Below, piece after piece: positions 24,261 through 34,725 of a DNA stretch of 64,000 bases (position 1 is its first letter; the number at the start of each line of letters is the position of its first letter). The stretch is from Posidonia oceanica. Taxonomy: Eukaryota; Streptophyta; Magnoliopsida; Alismatales; Posidoniaceae. The translations under genes and the position numbers were made by a program. A model generated the notes under the pieces. The model made no database searches and was not told the origin of the DNA. It saw nothing but the letters and a program-made list of their open reading frames with translations. The stretch lies in the NCBI GenBank assembly GCA_037176725.1, contig JAZBRS010000076.1:123957001-124021000 (forward strand), written 5' to 3'.

Positions 24261-27200
24261 GTCGGCCGCTGGCGCGCCCTTGCCTCCCAGGTTCGAGATA
24301 GACCCTCTGACGAGGAGTCTATCGAGATCGTTATCAAAGGGGCGCAGCCGTCTTTCGGAGCTCTGCTTAGCATTCAGCCAGTCACTACTTTTGCAGCACT
24401 CATCAGAGCTGGAGCGTGCGTGGAGAGTTCCTTGCGGAGTGGCAACTTCCCAGCTCTCTCTGCGTTCGCTAAGCAGGCACTGATCAGCAGCAACAGTGCC
24501 AACAGCAGCACCTCCAACAACAACAACAGCGGCAGCAACAACAACTGCCCCAAGAGGAAGGACTCGTCGAAACCCGCTGTTGCATTCGTCGATTCTCCTA
24601 CTGTGCCTGTTCGCTTGCCGTCTCGGCCTGCTCCAGCTCAGATGGTGTACGCTCCTGCATCTAGGAATCCACACACACCGCACATCACTACCACCGCTAG
24701 ACCGGTCTATCCTGCCGCACCGGTCCAGCAAGGCTCGCACCCAAGGCAAAGAAGACCACCCGCTGAGAGGAGGAATTTCACCCCACTGGTGGAACCACTC
24801 ACGGTCATCTTGCCGAAGGTGGCATCGCTCCTGAAGTTCCCGGAGGTTCGTCCGCCGCCAAGCCCTCTGCCGCATTGGTTTAGGCCGGACCTCTTCTGCA
24901 ATTTCCATCGAAGCGTCGGGCATTCGACGGACAATTGCTTCTCCATGCGAAACGCAATTCAGGACTTGATCGAATCGGGAACGATTGTGATCGACACACA
25001 CGAGGCGTCCACTCAAGCACACACTCATGCATCTGCATCTCCAGCTGTTCCCTCGCATTCTGGCATCGTCCGCCAACCTTTACCGGAGCACTCTTATCCG
25101 GGAGGGGCGGGAACCTCAGGTGTCCACTCTGTCTTTCCTTCTGGGCCTGCTACTTCTGTAGTGGACCCTTCTGATCTTATCTCTGACATCTCTGAGCCTT
25201 TCCCAGTCAGTCTCTATCTCGCGGCAGTTGCCGGCTCCGTGTCGGGAATCCATTTGATCCGACCGTGTGCTAGGCCGGAGCGCCCTCTCGTGCCCCCCAC
25301 CGTGCTCCCTCAGGCTCAACCCCCTGTACACCTCTCAGCCAGAGCCCAGCCTAGTTCTCCCATCCACCTTTTAGGGCGACCTCAGCTACACCTTCTAGGC
25401 AGACCTCAACCTGCCCCAGCCTTCCCACCCCAACAACCTTACCCACTAGATAGACCTCAACATCCTATAGGCCCCCCTGTAACCCTTCCTGTGCTCGTAG
25501 CACATGCTCCAGTCGTCCTTGATTTGACCCTGGACACCCATCGCGTCCCTTATAGCTACGCCACAGAAATGTGCGCGGAAGTAACGCGATCGGGGAGGGT
25601 TTATAGGCCCCCAGCACCGGCAACTAGGCCAACTCACCCTGGACCTGTTGTACCCCCTCCCTCAGGCCAACCCTTAGCAGATCCAACCCCGAATCAGCCT
25701 GTAGTTAGCCAAATCCCTAGCCAACCTGTAGTAACCCAGCTTCCTATCACCACCCCTGTAGAACCTGCTAGAATCACCTCTCCAGCTGCTAGGAGAAGCC
25801 AACCTAAAGCAGACCTGACCTCCCAGCTTAAGAAGGTCAAAGCCGACATCTCCATCTGGGATTTGATCCACACTTCTGCCGAGCACCGCAAGGCTTTTCT
25901 TCGCGTGTTCCAGGCTGCTCGTGTATCCCAGTCCATTGAGCCTTCTGCCTTGGAGAGCATGGTTGGGTTAATCGTGGAGCCCCAGGTCATCTCTTTCACA
26001 AGCGATGAGCTGCCTCCGGCAGGGATTAATCATAACCTGCCCCTATTCGTCACGGTGCAGTTCAAAAACTTCCGCATTCCCCTAACACTGGTTGATAATG
26101 GGTCAGGCCTTAACGTCTGCCCCTTGCGTACAGCAACCAAGCTCGGATTCAAAGCCGAGGATATCACGCCAGCCGTGAAGGGAATGACTGCTTTTGACAA
26201 CACTCACCATGACGCTCTAGGGATTCTGATTATCCCTCTGGCTATCGGTCCGGTCGTCTTCGACGTAGAATTCTATGTCGTCGACTTGAAGCCTAACTTC
26301 AATCTTCTGCTTGGGCGCCCTTGGCTCCACAAGCATCAGGTCCTTCCTTCGACCCTCCATCGAATGATAAAGTACCGTCGCAGTGACGATGTCATTGTCG
26401 TCATGGCGGAGAACTTTGAGAAGGAGCGGATTGAAGCAGTCTCTCCCGTGTCTTCGCAATCCATCCCGTTTGACCCCGAGACTTCTGAAGCCCTCTATCG
26501 CGTTAACCGATGTGAGCCAGTTAACTTCGTTCCTGATCTTGAACGTGTCAACTCCTTGACCGTTCACAGCAACCCCGTTCGAATGGTCGAGAATGTATGT
26601 CACAGGTGGGGTTACGTAAAGGGTACGCCACTCGGGCGTCATGGCCAAGGGATCGCGGAGCCGATCGTAGCAGTGGAGCGAAGGAAGTCTGAAGGTCTCG
26701 GCTACGAACCAAAGCTCAACGAAGATCACTGCTTCCAACTCAAAGATCGTGCACCAGCCATCCCCAGAGACCTCACTAACTTTACCAGTGCAGGAATTCT
26801 GGGATTAACCGACCACCAAGCCACAGCGCCGGCAGAGGATTGGGTGTGTATTGAGGACTACTACTCGGATGAGGAGCAGTCTGATGCAACAGAGGCAGTC
26901 CCAATCAACTCAGCAGAAACAGTGGTCAGAGCAGAGGCCCCACAGTCAGTTTATTTAGCTCTCCCTCTGGCAGAAACAGCAGGCAGCTCAGTAGGCCCTG
27001 TGGCAGATGCAAGTTCTCATCCTCTTGCAGCCACATCAGCTCCTCAAGATCAGACAGCAGTAGTACAGGAGTCAGAAACACTCCTCTTAGCAGAACCAAG
27101 TATGCTACCAGCGGTCACAGCAACATCAGTGCCACTGCCCCCATCTCTGGAGGGGCAGTCCATCAACTCAGTCAGCAGCGTGGCCCAGCCCGCTCCTTCA

Positions 27201-30200
27201 GCATCATCTTCAGGAATGCAGCTGGCGCAGTCCGCTCCGCATTCTCCTGACAACCAGCAGCAGCTCTCATGGCAAGACCCTATGGCGTCAGAAGCTGCGC
27301 TCTCTCAGTTACGGCCCGATACAAAAGGCCAACTGAGCACTACATTATCTGGGCCCTTGAGCCCTCCAAAGAGCACCCATGCTTATTCTCCGACAGTGAC
27401 CCTGGAAGCTTATTCATCAGTAGCACCGCTGGCCTGTCTGTTTGGGCCTTCTACATCTGAACTGCCATCAGCGGACGCGCCCGTGAACCAGATCTTGCAG
27501 ACTCCAAGGGCGGCGATCCATCTTGCAGCCGGGCCAGTGCCGCAGGCCCCCAGCGCCTACTACGTCGACTCCCCCTCAGACGAAGAAGAAGGAGTGGCGA
27601 TAGAAGCCCAGGTCGATTCTTGGATGTCCGACTTAGAGTTGCTTTATCAAGAACAGATCAAGTCGATAGCAGAAGACCTGGCAGACCATCAAGCTGCAGA
27701 AAGGAAAGGAAAAGCCGTAGTTACGGATCCTCCTCTGCAAGGGGACCATGCTTCTATCATGGTCCTAGAAGACTCAGCAGCGCTGGACTCCCCTAGACCA
27801 GATGAGCTCATCACTCTTCAACCTAAAGGCGGGTCTAGGTGGTTTGTGCAACCCATGCCTCACCTGAGCAATGCATCGAGCGGCAGTAACCAGATCAGCC
27901 GCCAGTCCGGCATATCCTCCGCGAGCGCACTAGAAGACCCAGAGGGGGGAGCATCAGCAGTAGATGCAGCAGCAGCAGAGCAGAATGCCTCAGCAGCCTC
28001 AGCAGCACAGTCGGCAGAGCAGTCAGCAGTATCAGCAGCAGAGTCAGTTGAGCCCTCAGCAGAATCAATCAGGCCAGAGAGAACAGCAGAAGGAGTTGCT
28101 GGGACGGAGGTCGCGCACCGAGGCTACAAGAATACTCGAGTAAGCGTGACCATCCTGAAGCGTCACCAGGGCCAAGCAGCGGAACACATGCACTCTTTCA
28201 ACATCACAAGCCCTTCCTTCGAGAAAGAGATCCTCTCAGAACTTGTTGCTTATGGAGAAGAGGATGATACGGGCAAGGATGAGACTGACGAACCTTTGCC
28301 CGAGTTCCGGCCCTATGACGATGACCCAGAAGGCCCCAACCTCCATGTTGAAGAAGAAACGGAGGTTGTTAACATTGGCACAGCTGAGGAAGTCAGGGAA
28401 GTTTGCATCAGTGCCCAGCTGTCCGCCCAGGCTCGAGCTGAATTCATCACATTCCTGAAAGAATATGCGGATATCTTCGCCTGGAGTTATGAAGATATGG
28501 TCGGCCTTGACATAGAGATAGTGGTGCACAATCTGCCATTAAATCCAGATGCCAAGCTAGTAAAGCAGAAGCTAAGAAGATGGCGACCGCAGTGGCTGCT
28601 CATGATCAAAGAAGAGATAATGAAGCAGCTAGGAGTCAACTTTCTGAAGGTCGTTCTTTATCCTGAATGGCTGGCAAACATTGTACCTGTGCCCAAGAAG
28701 GATGGCCGAATCCGAATCTGCATCGACTACAGGGACCTGAACAAGGCGAGTCCCAAGGACGACTTTCCATTGCCCCACATTGACGTCCTAGTCGACAATA
28801 TAGCGGGCCACAAAATGCTCTCCTTCATGGACGGCTTCTCTGGATACAATCAGATCAAGATGGCAGAAGAAGACATGGAAAAGACTTCATTCATCACCGC
28901 TTGGGGAGTCTTCTGCTACCAAGTCATGCCGTTCGGCCTGAAGAATGCTGGTGCAACCTATCAGAGGGCCATGACTGCGCTATTGCACGACCTCATGCAC
29001 CAAGAAGTGGAGGTCTATGTAGACGATATGATTGCCAAAACCAAAGAGCCCGAGGATCATCTCGCCTGTCTCAGAAAGCTCTTTGACCGTCTACGGAAGT
29101 ACAAGCTGCGCTTGAATCCCAAAAAGTGCATATTCGGGGTGTCTTTTGGCAAATTGCTCGGCTACATTGCTAGCCAAAGGGGGATTGAGGTGGACCCGTT
29201 GAAAGCACAAGCCATCGTGGACATGCCACCCCCTAGAACTGAAAAGGAAGTCAGAAGTCTGCTTGGGCGTTTACAATATATCAGTCGCTTCATTGCACAG
29301 CTTACGCCCATCTGTGAACCCATATTCAAGCTCTTGAAGAAGAATGCGCAGATTCACTGGAGCGAGGAGTGTCAAGCTGCATTTGCCAAGATCAAGCAGC
29401 TGTTGATCAAGCCTCCTGTCCTGGTCCCGCCTACGCCAGGGAGACCCTTGCTTCTCTACCTTTCTACCATGCAGCATTCCATGGGCGCCGTCTTGGGCCA
29501 ACATGACGAATCTGGTAGAAAGGAGCGCGCCATCTACTACCTGAGCAAGAAGTTTAATGAATGTGAAGCCAGGTACACAACACTAGAGAAGACTTGCCTG
29601 TCACTTGTCTGGGCTGCACAGAAGCTGAGACACTACTTGATGGCCTACCCAGTGCAGCTCTTATGCCGGCATGATCCCATCAAATTCCTCTTTCAGAAGC
29701 CGGCCATGGTGGGCAGATGTGCCAAGTGGCAGGTGTTATTGTCCCAGTACGACATCACCTTTGTCACACAAAAATCCATGAAGGGTCAAGCAATGGCAGA
29801 CCATCTTGCTGACCTCCCTCTGCCTGAATACCAACCCCTCCAGACGCAGTTTCCTGATGAAGACATTCTCTTTGCAATGGAGGACTCTGAGCAGAAAGAT
29901 CCTGAAGAAGCAGAGGAATGGCAGCTCTACTTTGATGGTGCAGTCAACAAGAAGGGCCGAGGCGTAGGCGCAGTGCTGACCACGCCCCAAGGACAGATGA
30001 CTCCTTTCGCAAGGAAGCTGGCTTTCACCTGCACAAACAACGAAGCAGAGTACGAAGCGTGCATCCTGGGGTTGAAAGTCGCCCTTGAGCATGAGGCGCA
30101 GAAGCTGCATGTGCACGGCGATGCCATGCTGGTGATTTCTCAAGTGAACGGCGATTGGAAGACAAAAGATCCCAAGCTTGTGCCGTATCACGAACACCTG

Positions 30201-31643
30201 CTGAGGCTGATGGAAAAATTCGAGAGCATCCGCTTCACGTACCTAAACAGAGCAAAGAACGCGTATGCAGACGCACTAGCAACTCTGGCATCCTGGCTCA
30301 CCATTTCAGAAGACGGCACTGTGGATGTATCAGTCACTCGCATTGAACAGCCTGCATACTGCATGAGCATAGAGGAAGTGGATCCCGCAGAGGGGCAGCC
30401 CTGGTATCAAGACATAAAATCCTTCCTGGAGTCTGGTAGCTTTCCTCCTGATACCACGGCAACAGACAAGAGGACTTTGGCGCGTCTGGCGTCAAAATAT
30501 GTGTTAGGGGCCGGGCAGCTGTACAGAAGGTCATACAATCAGATGCTACTGCGCTGCCTGAACAAATCGGAGGCTGACACGCTGATGCTCCAAGTGCATG
30601 CGGGGACCTGTGGCCCGCACATGAACGGCGTCCTCCTGGCCAAGAAGATCATGCTGCAAGGTTATTTTTGGCAGACCATGGAAGCCGACTGCTGCCGGTT
30701 CGTGCGTAGATGCCACAACTGTCAAATCCATGGTAACTTCATCAAGGCCCCTCCACATCAGCTGCACAACGTGTCCTCGCCATGGCCTTTCTCCATCTGG
30801 GGGATCGATGTCATTGGCGCCATCCACCCTGCTGCTTCAAATGGTCATCGTTACATTCTGGTAGCGATCGATTACTTTACCAAGTGGGTGGAAGCAGCTT
30901 CTTACAAGACAGTCACCGCTGTGGCATCAGAAAAATTTATCAGAAACAATATTGTTGCCCGATATGGGGTCCCGCACTCTGTCATCTCTGATAACGGCTC
31001 AAACTTCATCGCCAAAAGGATCGAAGAATATCTGCAAAGTCTCAAAATCAAGCACCATCGATCCTCGCCCTATCGGCCTCAGATGAACAGAGCAGTGGAA
31101 TCTGCAAACAAGAACATTGCCAAGATCCTGAAGAAAATGGCAGAAATCCACAAGGATTGGCACGACAAGCTCCCGTACGCACTCTGGGCGTACAGAACAT
31201 CAATCCGGACCTCTACAGGAGCCACCCCGTACTCCCAGGTGTACGGCATGGAAGCGGTATTACCTGTTGAAGTGGAAATCCCCTCTCTGCGGATCCTGCG
31301 GGAAACTAAGTTGGAAGGAGCAGAATGGGTCGAAGACCGCTGCGTCCAGCTAAACTTGATTGATGAGCGCAGATTGCAAGCCATGCACAACGCTCGTTGC
31401 TATCAGAAGCGGATGGCCAGAGCATTCTTGAAAAAGGTCCAGCCCAGAAGTTTCCAGCCAGGGGACCTTGTCTTGCGCGCCATTCATTTGCCTGACGGTC
31501 GAGGGAAATTCCGACCCAATTGGCGTGGCCCCTTTGTGGTCAAGCAGATCTTTTCGGGAGGCGCTGTAACCCTTGAGGATATGGACCAGGTCGAGCAGTC
31601 TGAGCCCGTCAACCTCTGCTATCTGAAGAAATACTATCAGTAG
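24261..31643 (+). CDS. pol: Gag C-terminus, protease, G-patch, RT, RNase H and integrase polyprotein
   Basis: Continues the gag frame. Residues are counted from ATG 22887. Gag zinc knuckle CX2HX4HX4C at 671-684 (24897-24938). Aspartic protease with active site DNGSG at 1070 (26094) and a later LLLGRPWL. A glycine-rich G-patch-like segment at about 1234-1280. A long Ser/Ala/Gln-rich linker, about 1290-1850. RT from about 1930 (VPVPKKDG), with YVDD at 2044 (29016-29027). RNase H with D2350, E2388, D2412 and D2462. Integrase with a zinc finger from H2571 to the CX2C at 2609-2612, and DD35E at D2641, D2702 and E2738. The stop is TAG 31641-31643. All catalytic residues are present. One unusual residue is Arg at 2735, three before the catalytic Glu, where element D has Gly. 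The TAG at 24258 separates this part from its start, so expression needs readthrough. The lack of an intron or stop between protease and RT differs from legume Ogre elements as I recall them. Confidence 0.92.
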   Translation, partial: VGRWRALASQVRDRPSDEESIEIVIKGAQPSFGALLSIQPVTTFAALIRAGACVESSLRSGNFPALSAFAKQALISSNSANSSTSNNNNSGSNNNCPKRKDSSKPAVAFVDSPTVPVRLPSRPAPAQMVYAPASRNPHTPHITTTARPVYPAAPVQQGSHPRQRRPPAERRNFTPLVEPLTVILPKVASLLKFPEVRPPPSPLPHWFRPDLFCNFHRSVGHSTDNCFSMRNAIQDLIESGTIVIDTHEASTQAHTHASASPAVPSHSGIVRQPLPEHSYPGGAGTSGVHSVFPSGPATSVVDPSDLISDISEPFPVSLYLAAVAGSVSGIHLIRPCARPERPLVPPTVLPQAQPPVHLSARAQPSSPIHLLGRPQLHLLGRPQPAPAFPPQQPYPLDRPQHPIGPPVTLPVLVAHAPVVLDLTLDTHRVPYSYATEMCAEVTRSGRVYRPPAPATRPTHPGPVVPPPSGQPLADPTPNQPVVSQIPSQPVVTQLPITTPVEPARITSPAARRSQPKADLTSQLKKVKADISIWDLIHTSAEHRKAFLRVFQAARVSQSIEPSALESMVGLIVEPQVISFTSDELPPAGINHNLPLFVTVQFKNFRIPLTLVDNGSGLNVCPLRTATKLGFKAEDITPAVKGMTAFDNTHHDALGILIIPLAIGPVVFDVEFYVVDLKPNFNLLLGRPWLHKHQVLPSTLHRMIKYRRSDDVIVVMAENFEKERIEAVSPVSSQSIPFDPETSEALYRVNRCEPVNFVPDLERVNSLTVHSNPVRMVENVCHRWGYVKGTPLGRHGQGIAEPIVAVERRKSEGLGYEPKLNEDHCFQLKDRAPAIPRDLTNFTSAGILGLTDHQATAPAEDWVCIEDYYSDEEQSDATEAVPINSAETVVRAEAPQSVYLALPLAETAGSSVGPVADASSHPLAATSAPQDQTAVVQESETLLLAEPSMLPAVTATSVPLPPSLEGQSINSVSSVAQPAPSASSSGMQLAQSAPHSPDNQQQLSWQDPMASEAALSQLRPDTKGQLSTTLSGPLSPPKSTHAYSPTVTLEAYSSVAPLACLFGPSTSELPSADAPVNQILQTPRAAIHLAAGPVPQAPSAYYVDSPSDEEEGVAIEAQVDSWMSDLELLYQEQIKSIAEDLADHQAAERKGKAVVTDPPLQGDHASIMVLEDSAALDSPRPDELITLQPKGGSRWFVQPMPHLSNASSGSNQISRQSGISSASALEDPEGGASAVDAAAAEQNASAASAAQSAEQSAVSAAESVEPSAESIRPERTAEGVAGTEVAHRGYKNTRVSVTILKRHQGQAAEHMHSFNITSPSFEKEILSELVAYGEEDDTGKDETDEPLPEFRPYDDDPEGPNLHVEEETEVVNIGTAEEVREVCISAQLSAQARAEFITFLKEYADIFAWSYEDMVGLDIEIVVHNLPLNPDAKLVKQKLRRWRPQWLLMIKEEIMKQLGVNFLKVVLYPEWLANIVPVPKKDGRIRICIDYRDLNKASPKDDFPLPHIDVLVDNIAGHKMLSFMDGFSGYNQIKMAEEDMEKTSFITAWGVFCYQVMPFGLKNAGATYQRAMTALLHDLMHQEVEVYVDDMIAKTKEPEDHLACLRKLFDRLRKYKLRLNPKKCIFGVSFGKLLGYIASQRGIEVDPLKAQAIVDMPPPRTEKEVRSLLGRLQYISRFIAQLTPICEPIFKLLKKNAQIHWSEECQAAFAKIKQLLIKPPVLVPPTPGRPLLLYLSTMQHSMGAVLGQHDESGRKERAIYYLSKKFNECEARYTTLEKTCLSLVWAAQKLRHYLMAYPVQLLCRHDPIKFLFQKPAMVGRCAKWQVLLSQYDITFVTQKSMKGQAMADHLADLPLPEYQPLQTQFPDEDILFAMEDSEQKDPEEAEEWQLYFDGAVNKKGRGVGAVLTTPQGQMTPFARKLAFTCTNNEAEYEACILGLKVALEHEAQKLHVHGDAMLVISQVNGDWKTKDPKLVPYHEHLLRLMEKFESIRFTYLNRAKNAYADALATLASWLTISEDGTVDVSVTRIEQPAYCMSIEEVDPAEGQPWYQDIKSFLESGSFPPDTTATDKRTLARLASKYVLGAGQLYRRSYNQMLLRCLNKSEADTLMLQVHAGTCGPHMNGVLLAKKIMLQGYFWQTMEADCCRFVRRCHNCQIHGNFIKAPPHQLHNVSSPWPFSIWGIDVIGAIHPAASNGHRYILVAIDYFTKWVEAASYKTVTAVASEKFIRNNIVARYGVPHSVISDNGSNFIAKRIEEYLQSLKIKHHRSSPYRPQMNRAVESANKNIAKILKKMAEIHKDWHDKLPYALWAYRTSIRTSTGATPYSQVYGMEAVLPVEVEIPSLRILRETKLEGAEWVEDRCVQLNLIDERRLQAMHNARCYQKRMARAFLKKVQPRSFQPGDLVLRAIHLPDGRGKFRPNWRGPFVVKQIFSGGAVTLEDMDQVEQSEPVNLCYLKKYYQ

Positions 31644-31748
31644 CCAAAAGCGGGCCCGTTGCGGATGCCCTTCTCCCACCTGCACTTGCATTCTCGCCTT
31701 CTTGCATCAATTCTACTTCAAATCATCATCATCACCCTTTCAACACTA
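31644..31748 (+). other. Stub of element B 3' UTR and fusion junction
   Basis: About 105 bp after the pol stop are still alignable with the sequence after pol in element D (for example TCAAATCATCATC). At about 31748 this changes abruptly to element C LTR sequence on the other strand (GAGAGGCGGTCGGCGAGAAG, the same as at 45682). No duplication or long homology is visible at the join. Confidence 0.85.
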
Positions 31749-33622
31749 GAGAGGCGGTCGGCGAGAAGACGGGCAGTAAATGCCTTCCCGGAAGATCCGC
31801 TGAGTGCAAGAGGAGGAAGGTGGACTGGTGCTGAGGTGATCAGGAGGGAGAAGCGAAGTTGAATTTCAAAGAAGAGGAGGGAGTCGGTTCGCAGGAGGAG
31901 GAAGGGAAATCCGAGGAAGAAGAAGGAAGAAGAAGAAAGGTGGAACACGAGCTGAAGGCCGCAGGCCGGGCTGCGAACTGAAAAAGAAAAGGAAAGAAAG
32001 AAAAGAAAGAAGGAAGGCAGGAACGGGCTGGACTGGGCCCAGCAGGAGAGAAAAAAAGAAAAAGAAAAAGGAAGAAAGGGAGAAATGGAAGGGAAAAAGA
32101 GGAGAAATAAATTGGATAAAAATGAAATAAAAAAAGATAAAATTATTAGAATGATTGTGTTTTAAGTTAGGACCTTCAATGAGTTTTTTAATGATCGTTT
32201 TTGGTTAGTTAATTAGGTTTAGAGGAATTTTGGGTTTGATTAGGGTTTTAAAGATTTTCTTTGTCTTTGATTTGTTTTTTACTTTAATTAAATGTTTGTT
32301 AAGCCTTTTAAGTTGTTTTTTAATTATGTTTTTCTTGTTAAGTACTTGGGATGTTAGTTAGGATTTTTTAAAGTTTGCTTTTAAATTAATTAGAGTGGGT
32401 TTTAGATTTTTTGGATTTTAGTCTTTCTTTCTTAGGTCTTCTTTGATTTGTTTTTTGATTTTTGTTTGTTAAGCTCTTTTAATATTTTTTTAAATTAAGT
32501 TTTCATGTTAAGTTTTTAAGTGTTTTTGGATTTTTTTAATTGTCTGTTTTTCCTTTTACTTAGGTTTTTGAATTACTCTTTTTAAGTTTGTTAAGTTAGG
32601 TTTTTCTTTTCCTTAAGTGATTGTCTTAGTGTGTTTTTTTTTAGTTGTTTTCTCCTCCTTTTTAGGATTTGTTTTTGATTATTTTTTAGTGGGGTTTTTA
32701 CTTTGTTTGTTTTGGTTACATTTTAGTTTTTTTTCCTGATTTTACAGCATTTTCTTTTGGTTTGTTTTGCATTTTTGAGCTTGCATTCTTGGTTTTCTAT
32801 TTTAGCTGGATTTAGTTGGGTTTAGGTTTTTAATTGTTTATTTAATATTTTTAATTATTTTTCTTAGGGTTTTGGTTTGTTTTCCTATTGTTTTAGAGTT
32901 TTAGAGGTTTTTAAGGATTTTTTAGGGACTTAGTAAAAGAAAGAAAAAGAAAAGGGGAAGGAAGAAGAAAGGGGAAAGAGAGGAGGAATAAAGGGGAAAG
33001 AGAGGAGTTGAAGGAAAATAATTTTTTGAAAATCAATGAAAATGGTAAAAATAAGATAAAAATAGGAAATAGATTGAGGATAGATAGATGCACAAGGGGG
33101 GCCCACAGCTAGGCAAGAAAAAAGGAGAGAAGGGGATGAAAAGAAGGAGGATAATCAGGAGAGAGAGAGGAGAGAGAAAAGAATAATCCTGGAGAGAGAA
33201 AACGATAATTTGGGTAAATGGAGGGCTTAAAGGTTTTGAAAAGGGGTGAAAATTGAGGAATGTGTAGCCTAGGGTTTCTAGTGTTGGTCCTAGGGCTTTG
33301 GTTTAGTTTTGAGAAAGTTTTGGAAGGGTTTTGAGGTGTAGAAAAGGGGTAGTTTTACCTAGGTTTTCTAGGGTTTTTGGGAGTGGTTTTGGGTTGAGAA
33401 TTTCTAAGAGTTTGGGTAAGTTTGCTAAGTAGGGGGGGATGGGTTTTCCTATAGTTTTTGAGTAAGTTTTGTGCTTGGAAAAGGGGTGTAGGCTTAGGTC
33501 AAGTTTAGGCTTGTTTTGAAGGATAAGATGAAGAGGATTGGTGTAGTTTTGACCTAGGTTTAGATCCAAAAGTCACCAGAAGGTCCCGATTGGTTCAAGC
33601 CTATCAAAATGGGGTGTCAACA
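31749..33622 (-). mobile_element. Truncated 3' LTR of element C (first 1.87 kb)
   Basis: On the minus strand it begins TGTTGACACCCCATTTTGAT at 33622, directly after the PPT, and ends at 31749. It aligns almost base for base with 45682-47554 of the 5' LTR (1874 versus 1873 bp). The remaining 3.9 kb of LTR are missing. Confidence 0.93.
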
Positions 33623-33688
33623 GATGCCCCTCCCTGAGCAAGGTCAAGCGAAGCGAGGCCGCTGCTCAGGGTTGACAAGACACCCCAT
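33609..33688 (-). promoter_or_regulatory. Polypurine tract of element C inside an imperfect stem-loop
   Basis: The PPT on the minus strand reads CTCAGGGAGGGGCATC (33638-33623) and abuts the LTR start. It lies between the arms of a long imperfect hairpin: ATGGGGTGTCAAC (33609-33621) with GTTGAC plus ACACCCCAT (33671-33688), and CCCTGAGCA (33632-33640) with TGCTCAGGG (33663-33671). The PPT-LTR boundary falls in the internal bulge. Element D has the same layout. Confidence 0.8.
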
Positions 33689-34725
33689 CTGACCGACGGG
33701 AGCAGAGGTTTGCTATGGGCGTGAGCTACTTATTCGGCGGATGCACCGAAAATCGTAGCCCGTTGCCGCAATGCAAGATGCAAATGCAATGCATGCAAAT
33801 GCAGAAGTTAGTAAAAGTTAGTACAGATGTTGATGATGATGCTGATGACGCTGGTAATGCTGATAATGTTGATGATGCTAAATGTTGATGCTATGCATGA
33901 AGAGATGCTGTGCTGGAGTATGTGTGCTTGTGCTAGTGCTAATGCGGATGCTTGTGCAGTGAGGATGGATGCTGAAGAGAGGGAAGCAGAAAGTACAAGC
34001 AAAAAGTGCGACAAGTTGGCTGCTCGTCCAAGCTTGTGCAACAGGGGCTCCGGATGGACCAGCGCTTGCCGCTCGGGCAGGTTGGCTGCTAGTCCGAGGG
34101 GGTAGAGATCCTCGTCCGTTTGGGACAAGTGAAAGTGAGCAAGAACTCGCGAGGTCGTGAGGAAAAGAAAATGCTTGCCTCCAGGTGAGGCAGCAGGCGG
34201 GTAGAAAAGGCAGGAAGGGGTAATGTAATGCCAAGGAGGGAATGCAATTGCAGATGAATGCAGATGAATGCAGATGAATGCAGATGAATGCTGTGCAAAT
34301 GCAAATGGTATGCTTATGCTAAAGCTTACTGCGCTGTACTCCTCTGGGGGAAAGCGAGATGGTGCATGCACGCGGGAGGGTGGAAAATGCAATGCAAGAG
34401 TTGAAAGTAAAGTATTGAAAGTAAAGTGCTTGTAAGGAAATTGCTGGAAGTAAAGTGCTTGTAATGAAAGTGTTGGATGTAAAGTCGCTGTAAAGAAAGT
34501 GCTGGATGTAAAGTTGCTGTAAAGAAAGTGCTGGATGTAAAGACTGAATGTAAAGGCTGAATGTAAAGGTACTGGAAAGTAAAGATGCTGGAAAGTAATG
34601 GCTGAAAGTAAAGGGCTGAGAAGTAAATATGCTATGGATGTGCATGCGGTGGCGGGCACGGGCCCGGGAAAGCGAAATGCGGAAGTTGGTGTAAGGACCA
34701 CAGAGGAGTAGCAGCGCAATAAGGG

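Larger units (their letters stand above)
15697..31748 (+). mobile_element. Element B: Tat/Ogre-like retrotransposon with gag-pro-pol, 3' end lost
   Basis: Contains the 5' LTR (15697-21556), PBS (21558-21575), a 1.3-kb leader, one gag-pro-pol frame (22887-31643) and about 105 bp of 3' UTR. It then breaks off and is joined to a fragment of the oppositely oriented element C. There is no PPT or 3' LTR, so no target duplication can be tested; the left flank is TCCGG. Of the four copies it alone keeps every enzymatic domain. The in-frame TAG at 24258 and the missing 3' end make autonomous movement unlikely. Confidence 0.93.
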
